From the NCBI GenBank assembly GCA_003450555.1, contig DMFQ01000171.1, forward strand, positions 2,636-7,890: a stretch of 5,255 nt of DNA. Reading direction: 5' to 3'. This DNA comes from Ktedonobacter sp. (GTDB lineage: Bacteria; Chloroflexota; Ktedonobacteria; Ktedonobacterales; Ktedonobacteraceae). A program made the translations under genes and the position numbers. How positions within the stretch are numbered: the stretch's first letter is position 1; each line of letters begins with the position of its first letter. The notes below the pieces were generated by a model. That model was not told where the DNA came from. It worked only from the letters and a program-made list of their open reading frames with translations, and made no database searches. Below are positions 1 through 5,255 of this stretch, in pieces.

Positions 1-123
1 ACAATTGAGAGCATTTTGGGCACAGCTTTATTGGAGGTTTTCGATATCGTACATGTCGAAAACGTAACGGTCCAGCAATCCTCGGAAGGCAACGATGAGG
101 AATGGGGACGGAGAGCGGAGTAG
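1..123 (+). CDS. 3' end of an upstream gene, product unknown (partial)
   Basis: Frame 1 is open from the window edge to a TAG at 121-123, giving 40 residues that end in ...SSEGNDEEWGRRAE. The other two plus-strand frames are closed early, by a TAA near 62-64 and a TGA near 6. The tail looks like a normal soluble protein: a hydrophobic stretch (ILGTALLEVFDIVHVENVTV) followed by a charged, probably disordered C-terminus. I do not recognise a family. The terminator at 284-323 lies about 160 bases downstream in the right orientation and would fit the end of this transcript. Forty codons could be open by chance, so this is only a moderate call, and the function cannot be judged without the upstream sequence. 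Confidence 0.4.
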   Translation, partial: TIESILGTALLEVFDIVHVENVTVQQSSEGNDEEWGRRAE

Positions 124-283
124 CGGCGGGTGCAAAATCGCCAGGAGATAGACGGCAAGGTGCGACCAACACCTTTCCTCGTTTTCCTATGTGAGAGTTA
201 CAAAGATTGGGGATTTTTTGTTAGAGTGAGGATGAAGATAAAAGAACGCTTCTTTCGTCCTGCTTCCTCTCCTGTGATATGCC

Positions 284-323
284 GGGAGGGCATCGCTTGC
301 CCTCCCTGGTGTTTTTCTTCTTA
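284..323 (+). terminator. Intrinsic (Rho-independent) terminator
   Basis: A perfect 9-bp G+C-rich stem (GGGAGGGCA at 284-292 pairing with TGCCCTCCC at 298-306) closes a 5-nt loop. It is followed by a T-rich run at 310-323 (TGTTTTTCTTCTT). The T-run lies only on the plus-strand side, so it ends rightward transcription, most likely of the gene that stops at 123. It would also insulate the marR promoter from read-through. Confidence 0.8.
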
Positions 324-392
324 TCGTTAAACTATTCTCCCCTTCAACTGTTGTGAGACTTTCGTAACAAGGCAAGTGTTCACCCTTGCGTC

Positions 393-682
393 CTAGAAGT
401 CCTGTGAAAGTAGGGCATCCCAGTCCACTTCAACCTTTTGCGAAGAAGGACTGATAGTTACCTCTTTCATATCGACAATTGCAAACAGCTTCTCAAGGGT
501 ACAACCGACTGCATCCTCGACTACCAACTCCGCCAACTCGATATTTTCCAGCTTGTAAGGAACCACCGCTGCATCGACCTGGACACGAATGATAGTAAGG
601 CAAGCTCTGCGGCAAATACATCGACTTTTGTGTTCTTGACAACCGCTTGCCCTGATTGTATACTATTGTTGGTACACATCAT
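393..682 (-). pseudogene. Truncated, frameshifted remnant of an unknown minus-strand gene
   Basis: On the minus strand, 587 down to 393 reads 64 coding-like residues ending in a TAG at 393-395. The stretch contains VQVDAAVVPYKLENIELAEL, then VVEDAVGCTLEKLFAIVDMK, and ends EVDWDALLSQDF. This frame has no ATG upstream, and above about 590 it turns into Cys/Arg-rich nonsense. In that upper part (about 670 to 596) a second minus-strand frame is the protein-like one, reading IQSGQAVVKNTKVDVFAAEL and then ALL. Adding one base near 590 would join the two into a single reading frame, so a 1-nt deletion is the simplest explanation. The upper frame has ATG codons at 680-682 and 677-679, but they sit inside the marR operator repeat with no Shine-Dalgarno site, so the original 5' end is probably gone. 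I do not recognise the family. The codon pattern and acidic, aliphatic composition favour real former coding sequence over a chance ORF. Confidence 0.5.
636..664 (+). promoter_or_regulatory. Sigma70-type promoter of the MarR gene
   Basis: A consensus -35 hexamer TTGACA (636-641) is separated by exactly 17 bp from TATACT (659-664). Transcription should start near 671-672, giving an untranslated leader of about 65 nt before the ATG at 738. The promoter overlaps the decayed minus-strand gene, and the operator repeats begin immediately downstream. Such a strong promoter fits a gene that is normally held repressed. Confidence 0.75.
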
Positions 683-711
683 TGTTAGTAACAATGATTG
701 TTAGTAACAAT
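678..711 (+). promoter_or_regulatory. Two overlapping inverted-repeat operators, probable MarR autoregulation sites
   Basis: The first site (678-698) is a perfect 21-bp inverted repeat with arms ATCATTGTT and AACAATGAT around the trinucleotide AGT. The second (697-711) is a perfect 15-bp repeat with arms ATTGTT and AACAAT around the same AGT. They are offset by 16 bp as an exact tandem duplication (unit ATTGTTAGTAACAATG at 681-696 and 697-712). A degenerate third copy, ATTGTT-GGT-ACACAT, lies at 664-678 and touches the -10 box. MarR dimers typically bind 15- to 20-bp inverted repeats of this shape near their own promoters. Placement just after the predicted start site suggests blocking of initiation or early elongation. 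That MarR binds here is inferred from position and symmetry. Confidence 0.7.
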
Positions 712-737
712 GATTTTTCGAGAAGAAATGAGGATCA

Positions 738-1271
738 ATGTCAGATACGATATATCACGAGCAGAAGCAATCACTGCTCAATGAGCAGGTTGAACGTTTT
801 TTTGTAATCTTCTCGGACCTGCGCAAAGTTATGGGGGCGGGCTTCAAGCATGCGCACCAGCAAGGGTTTAGCACGACGCAATTTATGGTTATGGGATTGA
901 TTGAGAGATGCCAGGCCATCAACGGAGAGCCCTGTACTATCAGTGGCATCGCCAGCCGCCTGGGAATTGACCCCACAACAGTGGTGCGCACCGTTGATAG
1001 CCTTGAAAAGCGCGGACTGGTAGAACGTCGCCGGGATCGGCAGGATCGCCGCCAGGTCTTCGTTGAATTTACTGATGCAGGCCGCGCCGCACTCCTAGAA
1101 ACTCATCAACAATTTATCGCGCGGGTTCGCGCAATTTTTCTCGCTATGAGTACGGAGGGGCGCACCTCATTGTTGAGTGGATTGGAAGAATTTGTACAGG
1201 TAGGGTTGGCGATACAAGAGGCGCCAGTAGAGCAAGAACGGGAACCGGAAAAAGACCTCTCGTACTCATAA
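738..1271 (+). CDS. MarR-family winged helix-turn-helix transcriptional regulator
   Basis: A 177-residue protein, slightly longer than the usual 140-160 for MarR regulators because of an acidic tail (about residues 160-177, EAPVEQEREPEKDLSYS). An N-terminal dimerisation helix (about 12-40) precedes the winged helix-turn-helix: TISGIASRLGI (67-77) as the helix leading into the recognition helix PTTVVRTVDSLEKRGL (79-94), then the wing RRRDRQDRRQVFVEFTDAG (97-115). The wing carries the family's characteristic D-x-x-D-R-R pattern. Helices after residue 115 complete the dimer interface. These proteins are homodimeric repressors released by small ligands or oxidation; Cys58 and Cys66 are present, but no redox role can be inferred. 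The start at 738 has GAGG at 730-733 four bases upstream. The gene has its own promoter and operators and lies 173 bp upstream of the ABC exporter pair, the usual arrangement of a local efflux repressor. A precedent from memory is rcrRPQ of Streptococcus mutans, a MarR-like gene with two ABC exporter genes. Confidence 0.93.
   Translation: MSDTIYHEQKQSLLNEQVERFFVIFSDLRKVMGAGFKHAHQQGFSTTQFMVMGLIERCQAINGEPCTISGIASRLGIDPTTVVRTVDSLEKRGLVERRRDRQDRRQVFVEFTDAGRAALLETHQQFIARVRAIFLAMSTEGRTSLLSGLEEFVQVGLAIQEAPVEQEREPEKDLSYS
745..756 (+). promoter_or_regulatory. Operator-like sequence inside the first codons of marR
   Basis: The 12-mer ATACGATATATC here is identical to bases 1408-1419 of the ABC promoter region up to its last base, and its core ACGATATATC is shared with both palindromes there (1376-1393 and 1409-1420). 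Only one outer half is kept, because the final G of CGATATATCG is A at 757. It lies in codons 3-7 of marR, about 75-85 bases after the predicted start, where a bound repressor could act as a roadblock. It encodes an ordinary Asp-Thr-Ile-Tyr stretch, so chance is possible. Confidence 0.3.
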
Positions 1272-1314
1272 AGCAGGAGCGCAGAGGGCGGTAGCCTTTG
1301 CAGGGGCGTCCTCA

Positions 1315-1359
1315 ATCCTCTCCTCGCTCGCCGCCTGAGGCGGTGAGCGAGGAGAGGAT
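1315..1359 (+). terminator. Long hairpin between marR and the ABC genes, probable terminator
   Basis: Arms of 21 bases (1315-1335 and 1339-1359) pair along their whole length with one G-U wobble (1330/1344) and a 3-base TGA loop. The stem is very stable and follows the marR stop codon by 44 bases. The run after it (GTTAATCCCTT) is only weakly T-rich and there is no T-run on the other side, so this is not a textbook intrinsic terminator. It most likely ends or attenuates marR transcription and separates it from the ABC promoter that starts ten bases later. A mobile palindromic repeat is an alternative. Confidence 0.55.
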
Positions 1360-1368
1360 GTTAATCCC

Positions 1369-1396
1369 TTGACAAATAACGATATATCGTTATACT
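1369..1396 (+). promoter_or_regulatory. Sigma70-type promoter of the ABC exporter operon
   Basis: TTGACA (1369-1374) and TATACT (1391-1396) are separated by 16 bp, predicting a start near 1403 and a leader of about 42 nt. Both hexamers are identical to those of the marR promoter. An 18-bp palindrome fills the spacer and overlaps the first bases of the -10 box, so this promoter should be strong but occludable. Confidence 0.78.
1376..1393 (+). promoter_or_regulatory. Operator 1 of the ABC operon (18-bp perfect palindrome)
   Basis: ATAACGATATATCGTTAT is a perfect 18-bp palindrome located between the -35 and -10 hexamers. A repressor bound here would exclude RNA polymerase. The sequence is unrelated to the ATTGTT-AGT-AACAAT repeats in front of marR, so it may be recognised by a different protein or by MarR with a second specificity. 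Binding is inferred. Confidence 0.7.
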
Positions 1397-1408
1397 AAGA
1401 ATGAGAAT

Positions 1409-1420
1409 ACGATATATCGG
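1409..1420 (+). promoter_or_regulatory. Operator 2 of the ABC operon
   Basis: The core CGATATATCG (1410-1419) exactly repeats the centre of operator 1 (1380-1389), with centres 30 bp apart, close to three helical turns. The flanking bases are less symmetric than in operator 1. It lies just downstream of the predicted transcription start and ends 11 bases before the GGAG of the first ABC gene, so two dimers could bind the same DNA face and cooperate. Confidence 0.6.
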
Positions 1421-1444
1421 TAATTGTAACGGAGATAAAGAAAT

Positions 1445-3184
1445 ATGATCAAATTGTTGCGGTTTTTAAAACCGTATCGGGCGGTCCTTGTGCTTGTTGT
1501 GGTGCTCGCCTTTGCGCAAGCCATGGCAAATTTGTATCTGCCCACTTTGTTTGCGAATATAGTCGATAACGGCATTATTAAGGGTGATACCGGCTACATT
1601 TGGCGAACTGGTGGCATTATGTTGCTGATAACTCTCGGAGGTACTATTGCCGCGGTCGTGGGCATTTTCTATTCTTCCCAGGTGGCGACCGGCTTTGGCA
1701 AAATCATCCGCGCCAGGTTGTTTACCCACGTGGCACAATTTTCGCTGCACGAGTTCGACACCGTGAGCACCTCCTCGCTGATTACCCGCACCACCAATGA
1801 TACGACGCAGGTGCAGCAGGTGATGATCCTGGTGCTGAATATGATGATCACTGCCCCATTCACGTTGATTGCCGGGATTATTCTGGCGCTCAACCAGGAT
1901 GTCGGACTCACCTGGATCCTGGTGGTGATCATTCCAATCCTTGTGGGCACTATCGTGATCCTTATGAGCAATGCCATTCCACTGTTCCGTATTATGCAAA
2001 AGAAGCTGGATAAGCTCAATCTCATCCTGGATGAAGGTCTGACCGGGGTGCGCGTGGTGCGGGCATTTGATCGTAAGAAGTACGAAGAGCATCGCTTCGA
2101 CGAGGCTAACCTGGATTTGACCAATGTCGCTATCACAGTGAACAGGCTGGTGGCGTCGCTCATGCCGATTATGATGCTGTGCCTGAACGTTTCCAGTATT
2201 GCTATTCTCTGGTTCGGCGCTATCCGCATCAATAATGGACAAATGCAGGTAGGAGCCCTCATCGCCTTCCTGCAATATGCTATGCTGATTCTGTTCGCGC
2301 TGCTGATGATCTCGATGATGTTCATCATGCTCCCGCGCGCCGCCGCATCCGCAGACAGAATTAACGAGGTGCTGGCGATCGAGCCTGAAATCAAGGATCC
2401 CGACCACGTGAAGCGGGCCGACAAGCAAAAGGGGTATGTGGAGTTCCAACATGTGACCTTCAGCTATCCCGGTGCGGAAGAGCCAGCGATCTCCAACATT
2501 TCTTTCAGCGCCGTCCCTGGCGAGGTGACGGCCATCATCGGCGGCACCGGCTCAGGCAAATCGACGCTGGTGAGCCTGATCCCGCGCTTTTACGATATCG
2601 ACAGCGGCCACCTCCTGGTTGACGGTGTAGATGTCCGCGAGATGCCGCAGGAGCATTTGCGCTCGAAAATCGGTTTCATGCCGCAAAAGGCCGTCCTCTT
2701 TTCGGGAACGATTGCGGAAAACATTCGCTACGGCAAGGAGGATGCAACAGATGAAGAAGTAAGGCATGCCGCCGACGTCGCTCAAGCCACCGAGTTTATC
2801 TCGGAGATGCAAGACGGCTTCAATTCCGTGATTGCCCAGGGAGGCACAAACGTATCAGGCGGACAGAAGCAGCGCCTCTCCATCGCACGCGCCCTGGTAA
2901 GAAAACCTGAGATTTATGTGTTTGACGATAGCTTCTCGGCGTTGGACTTTAAAACCGATGCCAAGCTGCGGGCCGCACTCAAACAGGAAACACGTGAGTC
3001 AACGGTGCTGATCGTCTCCCAGCGCGTCAGCACAATTATGGACGCAGACCAGATTATCGTCTTAAATGAAGGAAGAATTGCTGGGATCGGCACCCATCGA
3101 GATCTGATGAGATCCAGTGAGGTCTACCGCGAAATCGTGTCATCGCAGCTTTCAATAGAAGAAATTGCGGAGGAAATCGCATGA
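1445..3184 (+). CDS. Heterodimeric ABC exporter, degenerate-site subunit (TM287/LmrC-like)
   Basis: A 579-residue half-transporter with an N-terminal six-helix membrane domain (helices near 13-34, 57-80, 125-148, 154-176, 235-260, 268-297) and a C-terminal ATPase domain (about 330-575). Visible motifs are the A-loop Tyr341, Walker A GGTGSGKST (366-374), Q-loop Gln414, signature VSGGQ (470-474), Walker B YVFDD (491-495) and D-loop SALD (498-501). The catalytic Glu after Walker B is Asp495, and the switch-loop His is Gln526 (IVSQRVSTI). Both changes are typical of the degenerate subunit in heterodimeric exporters such as TM287/288. The protein should pair with the next gene product in the cytoplasmic membrane and export hydrophobic drugs, lipids or peptides; the substrate cannot be read from sequence. 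GGAG at 1431-1434 lies ten bases before the ATG. The stop overlaps the next start (ATGA). Length is normal and no truncation is seen. Confidence 0.95.
   Translation: MIKLLRFLKPYRAVLVLVVVLAFAQAMANLYLPTLFANIVDNGIIKGDTGYIWRTGGIMLLITLGGTIAAVVGIFYSSQVATGFGKIIRARLFTHVAQFSLHEFDTVSTSSLITRTTNDTTQVQQVMILVLNMMITAPFTLIAGIILALNQDVGLTWILVVIIPILVGTIVILMSNAIPLFRIMQKKLDKLNLILDEGLTGVRVVRAFDRKKYEEHRFDEANLDLTNVAITVNRLVASLMPIMMLCLNVSSIAILWFGAIRINNGQMQVGALIAFLQYAMLILFALLMISMMFIMLPRAAASADRINEVLAIEPEIKDPDHVKRADKQKGYVEFQHVTFSYPGAEEPAISNISFSAVPGEVTAIIGGTGSGKSTLVSLIPRFYDIDSGHLLVDGVDVREMPQEHLRSKIGFMPQKAVLFSGTIAENIRYGKEDATDEEVRHAADVAQATEFISEMQDGFNSVIAQGGTNVSGGQKQRLSIARALVRKPEIYVFDDSFSALDFKTDAKLRAALKQETRESTVLIVSQRVSTIMDADQIIVLNEGRIAGIGTHRDLMRSSEVYREIVSSQLSIEEIAEEIA
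3169..3173 (+). promoter_or_regulatory. Ribosome binding site of the second ABC gene, inside the first gene
   Basis: A full GGAGG lies seven bases before the ATG at 3181, within the last codons (EEIAEEIA) of the first ABC gene. With the ATGA stop/start overlap it fixes the start of the second gene and predicts translational coupling, which suits two subunits needed in a 1:1 ratio. Confidence 0.85.
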
Positions 3185-5082
3185 GTGTAGAGCGTAGAGA
3201 ACAGAGATCTGGCGGCATGCAGGGCGGTTCTATGGGTAGAGGTGGATGGGGCGCGATGGGCATGCCGGTGCAAAAACCCAAAGATTTTAAAGGCACGGCC
3301 TTGCGCTTGCTTGGCTACTTCCGGCCGCAGAAATACCGCCTGATAATCGTGCTCGTCACGGCCATCATTGGGACAACATTCAACATCGTGGGTCCGAAGA
3401 TCCTGGGGTTAGCGACCACCAAACTCTTCGATGGCCTGATCGCAAAATTCACGGCGCTTCAACATCACCTGCCAGCGCCAGGGGTCGATTTCGGCTATAT
3501 CGGGATGGTCTTGCTGATTTTGCTCGGATTGTACATCATCAGCGCGATCTTTCTGTACATTCAGCAGTATGTGATGGCAGGCGTAGCGCAACGCATGATG
3601 TACCGGCTGCGCAGGGAGGTGGATGAAAAGCTTTCGCGCTTGCCGTTGAAGTACTTTGACTCGCGCACACACGGAGAAACCATGAGCCGTGCTGTCAACG
3701 ATATGGATAACCTCAGCACCACACTCCAGCAGAGCATCACGCAGTTGATCACTTCGGCTGTGACGCTGCTAGGCGTGATTGTGATAATGCTGCTTATCAG
3801 CCCGCTCCTCAGCTTGATCGTCCTGCTGACCCTCCCGCTGAGTGTGTTAGTCACTACAGTGATTGCGAAACGTTCGCAAAACTACTTCAGGACGCAACAG
3901 AGAGCGCTTGGTGATCTCAACGGCCATGTCGAGGAAATGTACACGGGCCACAAGATCGTGAAAGCATTTGGGCGTGAAGGGCAGTCTGTTGCCGAATTTA
4001 ACGAGCGCAACGAGAAATTGTATAACGCTGGCTGGAGAGCGCAGTTCGTTTCGGGCATTATCATGCCGCTGATGCGCTTTATAGGCAACATTGGTTATGT
4101 GTTTGTCGCGGTGGTCGGCGGCATCATGGTCACGCAAGGAACGATTGCCATTGGCGATGTACAGGCATTTATTCAATACGCCCAACAGTTTACCCAGCCA
4201 ATCACTCAACTGGCCAATTTCGCTAACGTGATTCAATCAGCGATGGCGTCGGCGGAGCGCATCTTTGAACTGCTCGATGAGCAGGAAGAGGTCCCGGAGG
4301 CCGAGGATGCCAAAGTTATTGAGCATCCAGATGGGTCGGTCGAGTTTGACCATGTCAAGTTCGGCTATACGCCGGACAATATCCTGATGGAGGATATGAA
4401 TATCGATGTCCAACCGGGACAGATGATCGCTATTGTCGGCCCGACCGGCGCCGGCAAGACAACTCTGGTCAACCTGCTGATGCGTTTCTATGAAGTCAAC
4501 AGCGGCGCCATCCTGGTAGATGGCGTGAATATTACAGAGATCAAGCGTGGGGCGTTACGCCACATGTTCGGCATGGTGCTCCAGGATACCTGGCTCTTCA
4601 ACGGAACCATCCGGGCGAATATCGCCTATGGTCGAGAGGACGCCACGGAAGAAGAGATCATACGGGCGGCAAAGGCAGCAAACGCCGACCACTTTATTCG
4701 CACATTGCCAGACGGTTATAACACCGTTCTGAATGAGGACGCGACCAACATCTCGCAGGGTCAAAAGCAGTTGCTGACCATCGCCCGTGCATTCCTGGCC
4801 GATCCTGAGATACTGATTCTCGACGAAGCGACCAGCAGTGTCGATTCTCGAACCGAGATGCAGATCCAGAGAGCCATGACCGAGCTGATGAAGGGCAGAA
4901 CGAGTTTTGTCATCGCCCACAGACTCTCCACGATTCGGGACGCCGAGTTGATCCTCGTCATGAATCATGGCAGTATCATAGAAAAAGGCACTCACGCGGA
5001 ACTGCTCGCGAAGAATGGTTTCTATGCTGATCTGTACAACAGCCAGTTTAAGGGGAGGGTGTTGCAGGAGGAGGCTGTTTAA
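3181..5082 (+). CDS. Heterodimeric ABC exporter, catalytic subunit (TM288/LmrD-like)
   Basis: A 633-residue half-transporter. A Gly/Met/Arg-rich cytoplasmic leader (about 1-30) precedes the conserved entry KPKDFKGTALRLLGYFRP. The membrane domain follows (helices near 52-78, 106-128, 185-208, 209-229, 288-316, 323-350), then the ATPase domain (about 386-625). Motifs are A-loop Tyr396, Walker A GPTGAGKTT (420-428), Q-loop Gln468, signature ISQGQ (524-528) in place of LSGGQ, Walker B ILILDE with catalytic Glu549, D-loop SSVD (552-555) and switch His580 (VIAHRLSTI). The altered signature faces the ATP held by the partner's defective Walker B and switch residues, making one degenerate site. This protein's own Walker motifs with the partner's VSGGQ make the hydrolytic site. 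The signature SQGQ plus canonical Glu/His matches the TM288-type subunit as I know it. It shares the promoter at 1369-1396 and overlaps the first gene by 4 bp. Substrate is unknown; multidrug efflux is the likeliest role given the MarR neighbour. Confidence 0.95.
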   Translation: MSVERREQRSGGMQGGSMGRGGWGAMGMPVQKPKDFKGTALRLLGYFRPQKYRLIIVLVTAIIGTTFNIVGPKILGLATTKLFDGLIAKFTALQHHLPAPGVDFGYIGMVLLILLGLYIISAIFLYIQQYVMAGVAQRMMYRLRREVDEKLSRLPLKYFDSRTHGETMSRAVNDMDNLSTTLQQSITQLITSAVTLLGVIVIMLLISPLLSLIVLLTLPLSVLVTTVIAKRSQNYFRTQQRALGDLNGHVEEMYTGHKIVKAFGREGQSVAEFNERNEKLYNAGWRAQFVSGIIMPLMRFIGNIGYVFVAVVGGIMVTQGTIAIGDVQAFIQYAQQFTQPITQLANFANVIQSAMASAERIFELLDEQEEVPEAEDAKVIEHPDGSVEFDHVKFGYTPDNILMEDMNIDVQPGQMIAIVGPTGAGKTTLVNLLMRFYEVNSGAILVDGVNITEIKRGALRHMFGMVLQDTWLFNGTIRANIAYGREDATEEEIIRAAKAANADHFIRTLPDGYNTVLNEDATNISQGQKQLLTIARAFLADPEILILDEATSSVDSRTEMQIQRAMTELMKGRTSFVIAHRLSTIRDAELILVMNHGSIIEKGTHAELLAKNGFYADLYNSQFKGRVLQEEAV

Positions 5083-5095
5083 GTAAGTATGGTTT

Positions 5096-5123
5096 GGGCA
5101 AGCCCTTTATAAAGGTCTTGCCC
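5096..5123 (+). terminator. Imperfect 28-bp palindrome after the ABC operon, possible terminator
   Basis: Outer arms GGGCAAG (5096-5102) and CTTGCCC (5117-5123) enclose a single mismatch (C5103/T5116) and the self-complementary core CCTTTATAAAGG (5104-5115). It starts 14 bases after the stop at 5082, the right place for an operon terminator. No T-run follows on either strand, so an intrinsic terminator of the usual kind is not shown. The same near-symmetry would also suit an RNA-stabilising 3' hairpin or a protein site. Confidence 0.5.
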
Positions 5124-5255
5124 CTATGTACCTAAAAGGGATTTGTATAGTTTATAACATTATGACTGTGCCCGGAATGGTATACAGGCAGAACGGTATT
5201 GTATCCTTTGCTAAGGGTCGACTCCTTGTGGTTGAGATGATTCGTTTTCACCTAC
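5124..5255. other. Window edge with two competing partial ORFs, no confident gene
   Basis: On the plus strand an ATG at 5162 opens a frame that runs to the edge (31 codons, beginning MTVPGMVYRQNGIVSFAKGR), but no Shine-Dalgarno site lies at a usable distance; AAAGGGAT is about 20 bases upstream. On the minus strand a frame entering from 5255 reads VGENESSQPQGVDP and stops at a TAG at 5211-5213, which could be the tail of a convergent gene. Each stretch is too short to decide. Confidence 0.2.

Noticed and set aside
42..49. CGATATCG as another copy of the ABC operator
   Set aside because: It lacks the central TA of CGATATATCG and lies in probable coding sequence; 8-base palindromes like this also occur elsewhere (for example near 2593) by chance.
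130..330. Plus-strand ORF of 66 codons starting at a GTG
   Set aside because: It runs straight through the terminator stem and T-run at 284-323, has no convincing ribosome site and gives an unprotein-like Cys/Pro/Arg mixture.
366..395. Weak inverted repeat GCAAG/CTTGC as a terminator for the minus-strand remnant
   Set aside because: The stem is only 5 bp with an 8-base loop and is followed by a poor T-run on the minus strand; this is not enough to call.
438..704. Plus-strand ORF of 88 codons upstream of marR
   Set aside because: It overlaps the marR promoter and operator, has no ribosome site, and the opposite strand of the same region has much better coding character.
664..715. Tandem repeats as a CRISPR array or phage attachment site
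   Set aside because: The units directly abut without spacers, are themselves palindromic and sit at a promoter start site, which fits operators; no cas or integrase gene is present.
1466..2452. Long minus-strand ORF (328 codons) opposite the first ABC gene
   Set aside because: Its product is dominated by His, Gln and Asn with no recognisable domain. It lies wholly opposite a well-supported membrane domain, whose aliphatic codons read as such residues on the other strand.
4555..4995. Minus-strand ORF of 146 codons opposite the second ABC ATPase domain
   Set aside because: It is the antisense shadow of the conserved Walker A to switch-loop region and shows no domain of its own.

Overview
The window carries a compact drug-efflux-type locus: a MarR-family repressor gene (738-1271, + strand) followed by two overlapping ABC half-transporter genes (1445-3184 and 3181-5082, + strand). 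Together the two half-transporters form a heterodimeric exporter of the TM287/288, BmrCD or LmrCD type. The DNA is bacterial, with roughly balanced base composition, sigma70-type promoters and Shine-Dalgarno sites. The gene style would fit a Gram-positive-like or Chloroflexota (Ktedonobacteria-like) soil bacterium, but this is an impression from protein style. The sequence alone does not settle it.

Region by region. Positions 1-123 are probably the last 40 codons of an upstream gene. Positions 124-283 hold nothing I can support. A clear intrinsic terminator follows at 284-323, and 324-392 is empty apart from a weak inverted repeat. From about 682 down to 393, the minus strand has coding-like sequence in two different frames, interpreted as a truncated, frameshifted gene remnant of unknown function. 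The marR promoter (TTGACA, 17-bp spacer, TATACT) lies on top of the 5' part of that remnant. It is followed by two overlapping, nearly perfect inverted repeats that look like autoregulatory operators. After marR come a 21-bp hairpin and a second strong promoter (TTGACA, 16-bp spacer, TATACT). That promoter is covered by a different palindrome, built on CGATATATCG, which is repeated just after the expected transcription start and partly repeated inside the first codons of marR. After the second ABC gene there is a 28-bp imperfect palindrome, then a window edge with no confidently assigned gene.

How the genes work together. The first ABC subunit has a degenerate catalytic site: Asp instead of the catalytic Glu after Walker B, and Gln instead of the switch His. 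The second subunit has canonical catalytic residues but a non-canonical signature (ISQGQ). These defects fall in the same composite ATP site, so the pair should have one degenerate and one hydrolytic site, which is the hallmark of heterodimeric exporters. The ATGA overlap implies coupled translation and equal dosage. The inferred logic is that the MarR protein represses itself, and possibly the transporter, until a toxic or signal ligand releases it. The presence of two unrelated operator families leaves open whether a second regulator controls the transporter. I see no evidence of a wholly new system here; the least explained parts are the operator layout and the remnant gene.
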